50,828 nt of DNA, taken from assembly GCA_015163855.1 (NCBI GenBank), contig JAAOIK010000011.1, positions 1-50,828 on the forward strand, in the 5' to 3' direction. The translations under genes and the position numbers were made by a program. Positions 8,871 to 17,957 of the stretch are shown here, piece after piece. Every line of letters starts with the position of its first letter. Positions within the stretch are counted from its first letter, which is position 1. The stretch is from Pseudobdellovibrionaceae bacterium (GTDB lineage Bacteria > Bdellovibrionota > Bdellovibrionia > Bdellovibrionales > UBA1609). The notes beneath the pieces were generated by a model. It saw only the letters and a list, made by a program, of their open reading frames with translations. It was not told where the DNA came from and did no database searches.

Positions 8871-8895
8871 TTACTTAAAAACATTTTTTAAGTAA
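8871..8895 (+). promoter_or_regulatory. AT-rich hairpin between E2 and lpd
   Basis: An 11-base perfect stem (8871-8881 with 8885-8895) closes a three-base CAT loop just after the E2 stop and ahead of the lpd ribosome site (AAAGGAG). It has no G/C-rich core and no T-run after it, so partial termination, RNA processing or mRNA stabilisation are all possible. Confidence 0.5.
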
Positions 8896-8917
8896 GAATA
8901 GTAAAGGAGATAAAACA

Positions 8918-10339
8918 GTGAAAGAAAAATGGGATGTATGTATTATTGGTTCAGGCCCTGGCGGATATGTGTGTGCTATTCGTGCAGCACAATTGGGGCT
9001 GAAGGTTGTTATAGTAGAAAAATCTGCTGTGGGAGGAGTTTGTTTAAATGTGGGTTGCATTCCCTCAAAGGCCATGATTACAGCCGCGCATTTTTTACAT
9101 CGCGCTAAACACGATGCTCCGCAAATGGGTTTTAATATTCCAAAAATAGATTTAAATTTTAAAAAATTAAAATCTTGGAAAGATTCGGTATGCGACAGAA
9201 TGTCTAAAGGGGTTAATCAATTACTTTCGGGAAACAAAGTGACTCTTATTAAAGGAGAAGCTAGTTTTACAGACTCTAAAAAATTAAATGTGAAAATTTC
9301 TAAAAAAGAAACAGTAACTATTACTGCAAAAAACTTTGTAGTAGCTACAGGCTCAACTCCCATAGAAATACCAGGTTTTTCCATTGATGAAAAAAATGTT
9401 TTATCTTCCAGCGGAGCTTTGGATTTAGAAAAAATTCCAAAATCTTTAGTTGTTGTTGGAGGTGGGTATATTGGTTTAGAAATTGGTTCGTATTTGCAAA
9501 AATTAGGAACCAAGGTTTCTGTTTTAGAAGCAGGCGATGTACTTTTAAAATCTGTAGCCGATAAAGACTGCGTAAAAGTTTTACAAAGAAGTTTAAAAAA
9601 ATCAGGAATAGATTTACATTTAAGTGCTTTTGCAAAATCTTTTAAAAAACAAGGAAAAGACTTAGAAGTTTCTTTTTCTCAAGAGGGAAAAACAAAAAAA
9701 ATTAAAGCAGAAAAGATTTTATTAACTGTGGGAAGAAAACCTAGAGTGAATGAAATGAATTTAAAAAAAATAGGTTTATTAATAGCCGACCATGGCGGAT
9801 TAGCGGTGGACTCTCAGTGCAGAACAAACATCACTAATATTTTTGCCATTGGTGACATTTCTCAACCCCCTTTGTTAGCTCACAAAGCGTCTTATGAAGG
9901 AGTGGTAGTGGCCGAAGTTTTAGCAGGAAAAAACAGCATTTATAATCCAAAAGTGATACCTTCAGTTATGTTTGTTTCGCCAGAAATTGCCTCGGTAGGC
10001 ATGAGCGAAGCAGAAGCTATACAGAAAGGTTACGAAATTACCGTGGGAAGTTTTCCTTTTGCAGCTAATGGCAGGGCGGTTTCTTTAATGGAAACAGAAG
10101 GTTTGGTTAAAATGGTATCAGAAAAAAGCACGCATATTATTTTGGGTGTGCATATTGTTGGCCCCGAAGCTAGTCAGTTAATTTCCGAAGCCAGTATTGC
10201 CATAGAAATGGGAGCTAGAGTAGAAGACTTTACACAAACTATACACCCTCACCCCACTTTATCAGAACCCATCATGGAAGCTGCAGAAGCTAGTCTTGGG
10301 CACGCTATTCACATTATTCAAACCCCTTTAAGAAAATAA
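8918..10339 (+). CDS. lpdA: Dihydrolipoyl dehydrogenase (E3)
   Basis: An FAD- and NAD-dependent enzyme that reoxidises the dihydrolipoyl groups of the E2 complex. The FAD-binding IIGSGPGGYVCAIRAAQ lies at the N-terminus. The redox-active disulfide is Cys42/Cys47 in GGVCLNVGCIPSKAM. The NAD-binding VVGGGYIGLEIGS is central, AIGDI precedes the second FAD contact, and HPHPTLSEP holds the catalytic His. The 473-residue length is normal. Translation starts with GTG, well placed behind AAAGGAGA. The position between E2 and lipB makes it the E3 of this complex. Confidence 0.96.
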   Translation: MKEKWDVCIIGSGPGGYVCAIRAAQLGLKVVIVEKSAVGGVCLNVGCIPSKAMITAAHFLHRAKHDAPQMGFNIPKIDLNFKKLKSWKDSVCDRMSKGVNQLLSGNKVTLIKGEASFTDSKKLNVKISKKETVTITAKNFVVATGSTPIEIPGFSIDEKNVLSSSGALDLEKIPKSLVVVGGGYIGLEIGSYLQKLGTKVSVLEAGDVLLKSVADKDCVKVLQRSLKKSGIDLHLSAFAKSFKKQGKDLEVSFSQEGKTKKIKAEKILLTVGRKPRVNEMNLKKIGLLIADHGGLAVDSQCRTNITNIFAIGDISQPPLLAHKASYEGVVVAEVLAGKNSIYNPKVIPSVMFVSPEIASVGMSEAEAIQKGYEITVGSFPFAANGRAVSLMETEGLVKMVSEKSTHIILGVHIVGPEASQLISEASIAIEMGARVEDFTQTIHPHPTLSEPIMEAAEASLGHAIHIIQTPLRK

Positions 10340-10344
10340 GTCTT

Positions 10345-11034
10345 TTGAATCCGGTTAATTTTAATAAAGAAGGTTCACAGGCTCTTTTGCATTTTGAGGA
10401 TTGGGGGTTAGTTAATTACGACACTGCGGTTAATCGACAATTACAATATGTTGAAGAAATTCTTTTAGGAACTCGCCCCGAAACCATTATTTTTTGCTCC
10501 CATCCTCCTTTAGTAAGTTTAGGAAGGGGAACGAAAAAAGAAGATCTTGTGTCTTGGAAGGGGCAAGTGGTGCAAAGCTCTCGAGGGGGGCGGGCCACTT
10601 ATCACGGCCCTTCGCAAATTATAATTTACCCTTTAATTAATTTAAATAAAAAAAGACCGCATTTAAAAGAAAAAGATATTCATGCGTACTTAAGGTTGCT
10701 AGAAAAAATTTTAGTTAGCTCTTTAGAAAGCTTAGGCTATGTTGGTTTTTGTGGAAAGCTAGCCTTAAAAAAAAACACAGAAGGTTTAGAAAAAACGGGT
10801 TTATGGAAGGGGGAGTTAAAAGTGGCCTCCATTGGTATTGCTATTAAAAAATGGGTAAGTTATCACGGCATTGCTATTAACTACACAAAAGATAAGCAGG
10901 CCTTTACAGGAATTAAGGCTTGTGGCTATTTGTCAGACACAATAACCTCTTTAGAAGAAATAGAATCTAAGCTGGTTACAAAAGAGAATTTAATTAAAGC
11001 CTTGTCAGATAATTTTAATACCTTTTTACAATAA
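10345..11034 (+). CDS. lipB: Lipoyl(octanoyl) transferase
   Basis: Moves octanoyl groups from acyl-carrier protein to lipoyl domains, the step before LipA. Signature blocks are SRGGRATYHGPSQIIIYPL, KVASIGIAI with the catalytic Lys (about 159), and KACGY with the acyl-accepting Cys (about 193). The start is TTG, five bases after the lpd stop. No ATG is available nearby in frame, so translation may depend on coupling to lpd. With lipA it completes the lipoylation pathway within one cluster. Confidence 0.93.
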   Translation: MNPVNFNKEGSQALLHFEDWGLVNYDTAVNRQLQYVEEILLGTRPETIIFCSHPPLVSLGRGTKKEDLVSWKGQVVQSSRGGRATYHGPSQIIIYPLINLNKKRPHLKEKDIHAYLRLLEKILVSSLESLGYVGFCGKLALKKNTEGLEKTGLWKGELKVASIGIAIKKWVSYHGIAINYTKDKQAFTGIKACGYLSDTITSLEEIESKLVTKENLIKALSDNFNTFLQ

Positions 11035-11041
11035 CTATTTT

Positions 11042-11090
11042 TTAAGAAAGCTTGGGGTTTAAAATAATTAAGAAAGCTCGGGGGTTAAAA
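11042..11090. repeat. 23-base direct repeat at the end of a lipoprotein gene
   Basis: Copies at 11042-11064 and 11068-11090 differ at 2 of 23 positions, with a 26-base period. The second copy encodes the C-terminal codons and stop of the minus-strand lipoprotein gene. The first would encode nearly the same tail, so the gene end has been tandemly duplicated. Confidence 0.8.
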
Positions 11091-11892
11091 AAAAGTTTAC
11101 TCTTAGTTGGTTAGGGGTAGATTGGTCGCATTTTTTTTTAAGCTGGTTAGCGCGCTCCCGCAAAGCATCGCGGTCTCTAGGGTCAATTCTATTTAAAGCG
11201 TCTTGGTAGTCTTTTTCTACTTGTTCTTTACACAAGGCTCTTGCTTGGTCGTCTTGAAAAACAGGAGACAAAGCAAGGGCTTCTTCGTCGCACAGGGGAG
11301 CGTTAGAGTTTTGTTCTTGGCGCCCATCATAAAGAGCTAAAATATTATAAGTTTCTGTTTTATATTTTTGCGTAGCACTATGAATAGAAAAACGGATTTG
11401 GCAAATTTTTTCATTGTCTACTAAATTTACTGTGGCGGTGTTTGTTGTTTGGTCGGGATGCAAAATTATTGCCGTTAAAGAGGTTTCTGTTTTTTTACTA
11501 AAAACCACTTTTTCTATGTCTAAGCCTGGGCAAGTTATAAAATTGTCTTGCTCGTCCAAGCAATCCACGGCCTCGGGGTATTTAAAAAAATTAGACTGTA
11601 ATAAAACACTGCCAGAAACGTCAGGGTCATAGTCATTATAAAAATACAAGGATTGTCCCACTAAACGCTTAAAGGATTTTTTACAATCAATATTAGATTT
11701 ATTGGGTTGTGAGGGTTCTCGAATAGGCCAATTTACTTTGCCTTCATTTAATGGACGACATTGAGCGGGTTTGTTTAAAAGGGATTTTAATGCATTTAAC
11801 TGCTCGCTGTTAATTAGCGAAGCATTAAAGCTTTGCTGAGAGCAGGCTTGAAGAAAACAGAAAAAAATAGTTAGTGTAAACAGCTTCATCAC
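11068..11892 (-). CDS. Putative lipoprotein of unknown function
   Basis: A 274-residue protein starting MMKLFTLTIFFCFLQACSQ. This is a short hydrophobic signal with lipobox LQAC, so acylation at about Cys17 is predicted. The mature part has several paired cysteines (for example AQC, DCKKSF, DCL and TCPG) and a charged, probably helical C-terminal segment rich in Asp, Arg and Lys (DALNRIDPRDRDALRERANQ). I do not recognise a family. It lies downstream of the response-regulator gene on the same strand but about 94 bases from it, and is convergent with lipB. Confidence 0.8.
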   Translation of the reverse strand: MMKLFTLTIFFCFLQACSQQSFNASLINSEQLNALKSLLNKPAQCRPLNEGKVNWPIREPSQPNKSNIDCKKSFKRLVGQSLYFYNDYDPDVSGSVLLQSNFFKYPEAVDCLDEQDNFITCPGLDIEKVVFSKKTETSLTAIILHPDQTTNTATVNLVDNEKICQIRFSIHSATQKYKTETYNILALYDGRQEQNSNAPLCDEEALALSPVFQDDQARALCKEQVEKDYQDALNRIDPRDRDALRERANQLKKKCDQSTPNQLRVNFFLTPELS

Positions 11893-11986
11893 AAGGTGAT
11901 TTTACCATATATCGATAAATAATAATAAAATTTTAAAAAAGACTATAAAAAATACAATTTGTTTTATACAAAAAATACCAGCGAGA

Positions 11987-13393
11987 TTACAATGATTTTG
12001 AGGGCGATATTAAGGGCGGTTTCGAAATTGAGGTATTAATCTGCATTTTTTTTATTTTTTCAATTAGGGTAGTTCTGTTCATCTGTAACAATTTTGCAGC
12101 TTGGTTTTTATTTCCTTCTGTCATTTTTAAAGCTTGGATTATCCATTGCGTTTCGTAATGTAAAATATGATTTTTTAAATCAAGACCTTCTTTGGGCATA
12201 TTAATTTTTATACTACAGTATTCGTTTTTGTTTAAATATTCTGAGGGAAGGTGTTTTAGTAAAATCACAGAAGTGTTTTGTAAAACCACTAGCCTTTCTA
12301 TTAAATTTTCTAGCTCCCTAATGTTTCCTGGCCAATGATGAGTCATTAGCTGTTTGATAACAGAAATGTGAATTTCTGTTTTAGGCTTATCGTACTGTTT
12401 TGCAAACTTAGTTAAAAAATAGTGAACTAAAAGGGGGATATCTGAGGTTCGTTTTTTTAAACTAGAAATATGTATAGGAACAACATTTAGTCTATAATAT
12501 AAATCTTCTCTAAATTTCTTTTGTTTAATTGCTGTCTTTAAATTTATATGCGTGGCTGTTAAAATTCGTAAATTGGTTTTTATTTTTTTATTAGATCCTA
12601 GTGGTGAAAATTCTTTTTCTTGTAATACTCTTAGTAACTTTACTTGTAAGTTTAAAGGCATGTCTCCTATTTCATCTAACAATAGCGTGCCCCCTGTGGC
12701 TAACTCAAAAAGCCCTTTTCTGTCACGGTCCGCTCCTGTAAAGCTGCCTTTAGCGTGACCAAATAAGTTGCTTTCTAAAAGGTCTGGAGGAAGTGATGCG
12801 CAGTTAATAGCATAAAAATTTTTAGCTTTAAGGTTTTCGGGGTTATGAATATAACGAGCAATAAGTTCTTTTCCCGTCCCGTTTTTTCCAGTAATTAAAG
12901 TGGTGGTATTTACTTCAGAAAGCTTTTTAGCCAGCTCTAATATTTGCAAAATTTGAGGGCTATTACCAATAATAGGAATACTATTATTTTTTAAACTGGC
13001 TGTTAATTTGGTATTTTCTGTTTTTAAATCAATTTGATTAATTGCTTTATCAACAAGGCTAAGTAGCTCTTTTAAATGAAAAGGTTTTTTAATAAAATGA
13101 AAAGCTCCTCTTTTGGTGGACTCTATGGCTGCATCAATATCGGCATGCCCAGAAAGCATAATGCTTAAAGTGTTTGTGTTTTGAAGGTCAGATAAAATTT
13201 GAAAGCCATCATTGTCGGGTAAAAAAAGATCCACAAGGGCTAAGTCAAAATGCGTTTTTGTATAATTTTCTTTAGCCTCTTTATAGGTGCTAGTGGCGAC
13301 AATTTTATATTGAGGGTTTTCTAAAGCTCTTTGTAGGGCAACAATTAAACTAGGGTCATCATCTACTAATAAAATGTGATACTGTTTCTTCAT
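11987..13393 (-). CDS. NtrC-family sigma54-dependent response regulator
   Basis: A receiver domain (about 1-120) with acidic DDD at 11-13, phosphoacceptor Asp55 (LALVDLFLPDNDG) and the KKP lysine near 102-104. A sigma54-interacting AAA+ domain follows, with Walker A GKNGTGKE (169-176; more often GESGTGKE), the sigma54 loop GSFTGA (216-221) and Walker B LLLDEIGD. A Fis-type helix-turn-helix closes the protein (GNKNQAAKLLQMNRTTLIEKIKK). It activates sigma54 promoters after phosphorylation. The adjacent kinase gene upstream on the same strand lacks its ATPase domain, so the phosphoryl donor is uncertain. Target genes are unknown. Confidence 0.95.
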   Translation of the reverse strand: MKKQYHILLVDDDPSLIVALQRALENPQYKIVATSTYKEAKENYTKTHFDLALVDLFLPDNDGFQILSDLQNTNTLSIMLSGHADIDAAIESTKRGAFHFIKKPFHLKELLSLVDKAINQIDLKTENTKLTASLKNNSIPIIGNSPQILQILELAKKLSEVNTTTLITGKNGTGKELIARYIHNPENLKAKNFYAINCASLPPDLLESNLFGHAKGSFTGADRDRKGLFELATGGTLLLDEIGDMPLNLQVKLLRVLQEKEFSPLGSNKKIKTNLRILTATHINLKTAIKQKKFREDLYYRLNVVPIHISSLKKRTSDIPLLVHYFLTKFAKQYDKPKTEIHISVIKQLMTHHWPGNIRELENLIERLVVLQNTSVILLKHLPSEYLNKNEYCSIKINMPKEGLDLKNHILHYETQWIIQALKMTEGNKNQAAKLLQMNRTTLIEKIKKMQINTSISKPPLISPSKSL

Positions 13394-13587
13394 AGGCCCT
13401 TTGTTTAATTTTCTATTTTGTATAGAGGAAAAGTATTTTTATAGTAACGGATTTATAGTATTTTCTCTAAAAAAAAGTAAGAGACTGGACTGAAAAAAAC
13501 CCATTGTCTAGTTTTTACAAATTAGTAATCTTTGCTTTGGCGTTTAAGATTTTTTTATATAAGACTTTGGTCTCGTTAGCGTTAAAT
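13394..13587 (-). other. 194-base gap between the ATPase-less kinase and its regulator
   Basis: No reading frame in this gap shows an N box or glycine boxes of a HATPase domain, and it is too short for one. It is A/T-rich with scattered stops in all frames. No clear terminator or sigma54 promoter was seen. The regulator may have its own promoter here. Confidence 0.6.
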
Positions 13588-14553
13588 CTATTTTTTCGCA
13601 AAAGACAGTAAATGTTTTATAATTTCTGAACATTTTAAAATGGCTTTTCGTATTTCTAATAAATCTTCTTTTAAAGGCGAAACTTCTTCGATTTGCTGTA
13701 AAACTAAATCGATATAAATTAACATACTACCCACGGGGTTATTAAGTTCGTGAGCAATGCTGCTACTAATTAGCCCTAACTCTACTTTTTGAGATTGTGT
13801 TAAAAGTTCTTTTTCTATTTTTTTTTGCTGACTAATATCACGAAAAAAATATAGCGAAATATCTTCTTGCGAATGAGTATTAATTTTAAAGTTTTGATTT
13901 AAAACCTCATAGTAATAAGTGGTGTTTTTTTCAAAATTAGTGTTTGTTTTATTTTTAACTCCCTGTATTTCAAAAACATTAAAATTGTTTTTCGCACTTT
14001 TGTTAATTATTTTATAATGTGCAAAGTGCGCTTTAAAAAACATTTCGAAAGCATCTGCTCCAATAAGTAAATCTTGAGTTTGTTTGCTATGCTCTAAGTA
14101 TTTTTGATTAGCGGTATAAATTTTAGCCGTTTTATCGGTTAAACATAAAGGGGTAGATATACTATCAAAAATTAACTTCCATTGGTTAAATAATTCTTTT
14201 TTTTGCGACTTACTAAAAACTTTGGCAATAACAACATTAATTGATTTTTTTATTTTTTTTAAATGAAAAATATTTTCTTCGCTAAAGCCATTGCGTTTTA
14301 AAAATTTTAATCGTATTTTTTGCTTAGAATTTTGCAGGCTAAGATTAATGTAATAGGTAGACTTGGTATTTGCCAAATTATGCCCATCTAAAGAAATAGA
14401 AAAATTATCTAATGCAAAATAGTCGCAAAATACCTTATGAAAAGAAACCTCTAATTGTTTAAGGTTGCTTTCTGTAAAGCCAAGCAAAAAAAGGTTTTTT
14501 TCTAATAAAAACAAAGGGGTGAGGGTATAATCATTGTTAATATCGGCTGTCAT
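13588..14553 (-). CDS. PAS/HisKA sensor protein lacking the ATPase domain
   Basis: A 321-residue soluble protein. After an unrecognised N-terminal region, a PAS-like domain (about 120-250, starting near FDSISTPLCLTDKTAKIYTAN) leads to a histidine-kinase dimerisation/phosphoacceptor segment. There the H-box SSIAHELNNPVGSML has His268. The protein then ends at LLSFAKK. No N, G1 or G2 box of a HATPase domain follows, and only 194 bases separate it from the response regulator, too few to hold one in any frame. It may be a phosphotransfer partner for another kinase, a pseudokinase, or a truncated gene. It is transcribed toward the NtrC-like regulator. Confidence 0.85.
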   Translation of the reverse strand: MTADINNDYTLTPLFLLEKNLFLLGFTESNLKQLEVSFHKVFCDYFALDNFSISLDGHNLANTKSTYYINLSLQNSKQKIRLKFLKRNGFSEENIFHLKKIKKSINVVIAKVFSKSQKKELFNQWKLIFDSISTPLCLTDKTAKIYTANQKYLEHSKQTQDLLIGADAFEMFFKAHFAHYKIINKSAKNNFNVFEIQGVKNKTNTNFEKNTTYYYEVLNQNFKINTHSQEDISLYFFRDISQQKKIEKELLTQSQKVELGLISSSIAHELNNPVGSMLIYIDLVLQQIEEVSPLKEDLLEIRKAILKCSEIIKHLLSFAKK

Positions 14554-14619
14554 GCTAGTAGGTTAGCAAAGAACTGCTTGTTTGCCTATAAGACAATTTT
14601 TTGTTATGAGTAACGGCAT

Positions 14620-15990
14620 ATGTCAAAAGTGGATTATAGCAAAGTGACCGTTATTATTTTAGCTGCAGGCAAGGGGACGCGAATGAAGTCTAACCTGCCG
14701 AAAGTATTGCATCCTGTAGCGGGGCTTCCTATTTTATATAGAACTTTAAACCAAGTAAAATCTTTAGGGGTAACCGATATTCGCGTAGTGCTTGGCTATG
14801 GCCAAAAATTAGTAGAGCCATTAGTAAATAATTTTAGAGCTAAGGTTTGTATACAAAAAGAACAAAAAGGAACAGCCGATGCGGTAAAGTCTGCTAACTT
14901 AAGCACTGCTCAAAAGACAGTGATTATTTTAAATGGAGACCATCCGTTTATTAAAGCACAAGAGTTAAGTGCTTTAATGAAAAAACACATTCAAGAAGAA
15001 TCCGAATTTTCTGTTATTACTTCCATAGTAGACCAGCCTGGCGACAGAGGGCGCATGATTTATTTTGAAAATAAACCTAAAGCCATTGTAGAAGCCAAAG
15101 ATGCTAGTGCAGAAACTTTAAAAATTAAAGAAGTAAATACAGGAATGTATATTACCCAATTAGCTATATTAGAAAAATTTTTACCAAAACTAAGCCTCCA
15201 CGCAGGCTCTAAAGAATGGTACTTTACAGAAATTTTAAGTTTAGTTGTAGAAGCTAATCATAAAGTGGCTTTTTTAAAATCCTCTGAAGACTTAGCTTTT
15301 GGAGTAAACAGCCAAAAAGACTTAGCCATAGCTACTGGCAGAGCCTTTGAAAATAAAAACAAAGCTTTGATGGATAAGGGAGTGGTTATCTTAAATCCCG
15401 CCACTACTTTTATAGAAGAATTAGTGGAGGTTGGGGCAGGAACTGTTATTTATCCAGGGGTGCACTTAAAAGGGAAAACGGCCATTGGCTGCTTTTGTGT
15501 ATTAGAGCCCAATGCTTTTATTCATTCTTCGGGTATTGAAAACAGTGTGCAAATAAAAATGGGGTCTTATATTGAAAGATCTTTAGTAAAAGAAAAAGCG
15601 ATTATTGGCCCTTATGCTCACTTGCGCCCAGAAAGTCACATTGGAAAAGGGGCAAAGGTGGGAAACTTTGTAGAAACTAAAAAAGCCGTGTTGGGAGAAG
15701 GGGTAAAGGCTTCGCACTTAAGTTATTTAGGTGATGTTAGCATAGGTGCTAATACTAATATTGGTTGCGGGGTTGTAACTTGCAATTATACTTTAAAGAA
15801 AACTAAAGAAAAAACGACTATTGGAAGCAATGTATTTGTGGGTAGCAATACGCAATTAATTGCACCAGTTAATTTAGAGGACAATTCGTGTACGGCAGCA
15901 GGGTCTGTAATTAATAAAGATGTACCCAAAAACGCTTTGGCAGTAGCTAGGGCAAAACAAATTAATAAAGAAAATTTTAAAAAAAAGTAA
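14620..15990 (+). CDS. glmU: Bifunctional UDP-GlcNAc pyrophosphorylase / GlcN-1-P acetyltransferase
   Basis: The last two steps to UDP-N-acetylglucosamine. The N-terminal uridyltransferase shows LAAGKGTRMKSNLPKVLHPV, with LNGDHP further in. The C-terminal half is a left-handed beta-helix with hexapeptide repeats and the acetyltransferase segment GPYAHLRPESHIG...VGNFVETKK, then GCGVVTCNY. The 456-residue length matches the family. It is divergent from the sensor gene (66 bases between starts) and followed after 8 bases by glmS, giving an amino-sugar operon that feeds peptidoglycan and LPS. Confidence 0.97.
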   Translation: MSKVDYSKVTVIILAAGKGTRMKSNLPKVLHPVAGLPILYRTLNQVKSLGVTDIRVVLGYGQKLVEPLVNNFRAKVCIQKEQKGTADAVKSANLSTAQKTVIILNGDHPFIKAQELSALMKKHIQEESEFSVITSIVDQPGDRGRMIYFENKPKAIVEAKDASAETLKIKEVNTGMYITQLAILEKFLPKLSLHAGSKEWYFTEILSLVVEANHKVAFLKSSEDLAFGVNSQKDLAIATGRAFENKNKALMDKGVVILNPATTFIEELVEVGAGTVIYPGVHLKGKTAIGCFCVLEPNAFIHSSGIENSVQIKMGSYIERSLVKEKAIIGPYAHLRPESHIGKGAKVGNFVETKKAVLGEGVKASHLSYLGDVSIGANTNIGCGVVTCNYTLKKTKEKTTIGSNVFVGSNTQLIAPVNLEDNSCTAAGSVINKDVPKNALAVARAKQINKENFKKK

Positions 15991-15998
15991 AGGTTAAT

Positions 15999-17858
15999 AT
16001 GTGTGGAATTGTTGGCTGCCTTGGGGTAGAAAACTCTAAACAAGTTTTACTAGAAGGTTTAAAAGCTTTAGAGTATCGAGGTTATGATAGCTCGGGCATT
16101 GCTGTTTTTAATCACAAAGGTAGTCAGGTGGTAAGGGCCGTTGGAAAGTTAAATCAATTACAAAAAAAAGTAGCAACACAAGAAATATTGGGCAGTTATG
16201 GTATTGCACATACTCGCTGGGCCACTCATGGAGGGGTAGAAGAAAAAAATGCACACCCTCAAGTCGTGGGCTCTATTAGTATTGTGCATAATGGAATAAT
16301 TGAAAACTATCGCCAACTGAAAGCCGATTTACTAAAAGAGGGTGCTGTATTTCAATCAGACACAGACACAGAGGTGATTGCACATTTACTAAATACTTAT
16401 TACGAAAAAGAAAAATCTTTATTAATTGCCGTGCAAAAAGTAAAATTACTTTTACAAGGTTCGTTTGCATTATTAATTTCTTCTACTAAAGAGCCAGAAA
16501 CTTTAGTGGCCTTAAAAAGTGGCCCACCTTTATTATTTGCTCAATCGGATAAATCGTATTTTTTTTCTAGCGACAGCTTAGCTTTTCAAAACTATGCTAC
16601 TCAATTTTTCCCACTAGAGGATGGAGAAATTATAGAAGTTAAATCGGGTCAATTTTCTGTATTTCGCGACACCGATAAAAAGCTTAGCCAAAAAATAGAT
16701 AATAAAAGTTTAAATTGGCTTCCTGTTTCTAAAAACCCACACTCTTTAAGCAAGCAGTCTTATAAACATTTTATGTTAAAAGAAATTTTTGAACAACCAC
16801 AGGTAAGTGTTCAGGCCATTTCTCAATATATAGATCAAGATAAATTACAATTACTTTTGCCTTGTGATAAATTGCAAGAAAAAATAAAAGCCACTAAAAA
16901 AATTTTTATCATTGCTTGTGGAACTAGTTTTTACGCAGCCATGGAAGCTAAGTATTATATAGAAAAATTGGCAAAAATTTCTGTAGAGGTAGACACAGCT
17001 AGTGAATTTAGATATCGCCACACCCCAGTGGATACCAGCGATTTGGTTTTGCTTATTTCTCAAAGTGGAGAAACTGCAGATACTTTGTCGGTATTAAGGT
17101 TGCTAAAGAAAAACGGAGTTTCGGTTATTAGTTTATGTAACACAAAATCTTCTAGCATTGATCGAGAAAGTGATTTTTCTTATTATATGAATGCAGGTGT
17201 AGAGGTGGCAGTAGCTAGTACAAAGGCTTTTGTAAACTCATTAATTATTTTAAATATTTTTTCAGGGCAAATTGCAAAATTAAAAAATATTTTAAATGCT
17301 AAAGAAGAGGAATCTTTTGTTCGTTCTATGTTATCTTTACCTCGATTGCTTAGCCAAACATTAGATGCGGCAACGGCTATCAAAGACAAGGTGCAGTTTT
17401 TTAATAAACATAAAGGCTTTTTGTTTATGGGAAGAGGTTTTAGCTTTCCCATTAGTTTAGAAGGAGCATTAAAATTAAAAGAGCTGGTTTATTTACACGC
17501 AGAAGCGTACTCCTTTGGCGAAATGAAACATGGCCCTTTGGCGTTGATAGATAAAGACATGCTGGTTATTGCCCTTATTCCACAAGATGAATTTTACGAA
17601 AAATCTTTAAGTAATTTAGAAGAAGTGTGTGCTAGGGGAGCCGCTGTTTTTGGCATTGGTTCTGCAAAAGATACAGAGTTAATTCGCCTGTCTTGCGAGC
17701 ATTTTTTATTACCCACTATTAAAGCCGATGCTTGCTGGTCTTTAAACCCTATTTTAGCTAGCATCCCTATGCAGCTGTTAGCCTATTATTTTTCTGATTA
17801 CTTAGGCCACGATGTAGACCAGCCTAGAAATTTAGCAAAATCGGTTACTGTAGAATAA
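15999..17858 (+). CDS. glmS: Glutamine-fructose-6-phosphate aminotransferase (isomerising)
   Basis: First step of the amino-sugar route. The N-terminal glutaminase starts MCGIVGCLG with catalytic Cys2. EYRGYDSSGIAV and HTRWATHGGV are the glutamine-site motifs. Two SIS sugar-isomerase domains follow (IIACGTSFYAAMEAKYYIE and GRGFSFPISLEGALKLKE). The C-terminus DQPRNLAKSVTVE is the conserved ending. The length of 619 is normal. No glmS ribozyme is visible: only 8 bases separate it from glmU. Confidence 0.97.
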   Translation: MCGIVGCLGVENSKQVLLEGLKALEYRGYDSSGIAVFNHKGSQVVRAVGKLNQLQKKVATQEILGSYGIAHTRWATHGGVEEKNAHPQVVGSISIVHNGIIENYRQLKADLLKEGAVFQSDTDTEVIAHLLNTYYEKEKSLLIAVQKVKLLLQGSFALLISSTKEPETLVALKSGPPLLFAQSDKSYFFSSDSLAFQNYATQFFPLEDGEIIEVKSGQFSVFRDTDKKLSQKIDNKSLNWLPVSKNPHSLSKQSYKHFMLKEIFEQPQVSVQAISQYIDQDKLQLLLPCDKLQEKIKATKKIFIIACGTSFYAAMEAKYYIEKLAKISVEVDTASEFRYRHTPVDTSDLVLLISQSGETADTLSVLRLLKKNGVSVISLCNTKSSSIDRESDFSYYMNAGVEVAVASTKAFVNSLIILNIFSGQIAKLKNILNAKEEESFVRSMLSLPRLLSQTLDAATAIKDKVQFFNKHKGFLFMGRGFSFPISLEGALKLKELVYLHAEAYSFGEMKHGPLALIDKDMLVIALIPQDEFYEKSLSNLEEVCARGAAVFGIGSAKDTELIRLSCEHFLLPTIKADACWSLNPILASIPMQLLAYYFSDYLGHDVDQPRNLAKSVTVE

Positions 17859-17957
17859 ATAGAATAGCCATTTTTTTTAAGAGACATTTTTATACAATGC
17901 ACTTCTTGCATATGCGCAATAATTTTCATAAAATTTTTTTACACTACAAAAAGGTTG

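Noticed and set aside
15991-16000. glmS ribozyme before glmS
   Set aside because: Only eight bases separate glmU and glmS, so there is no room for the ribozyme.
17859-17957. Terminator between convergent glmS and trmFO
   Set aside because: The 99-base gap has T- and A-runs but I found no stable stem that would support a terminator call.
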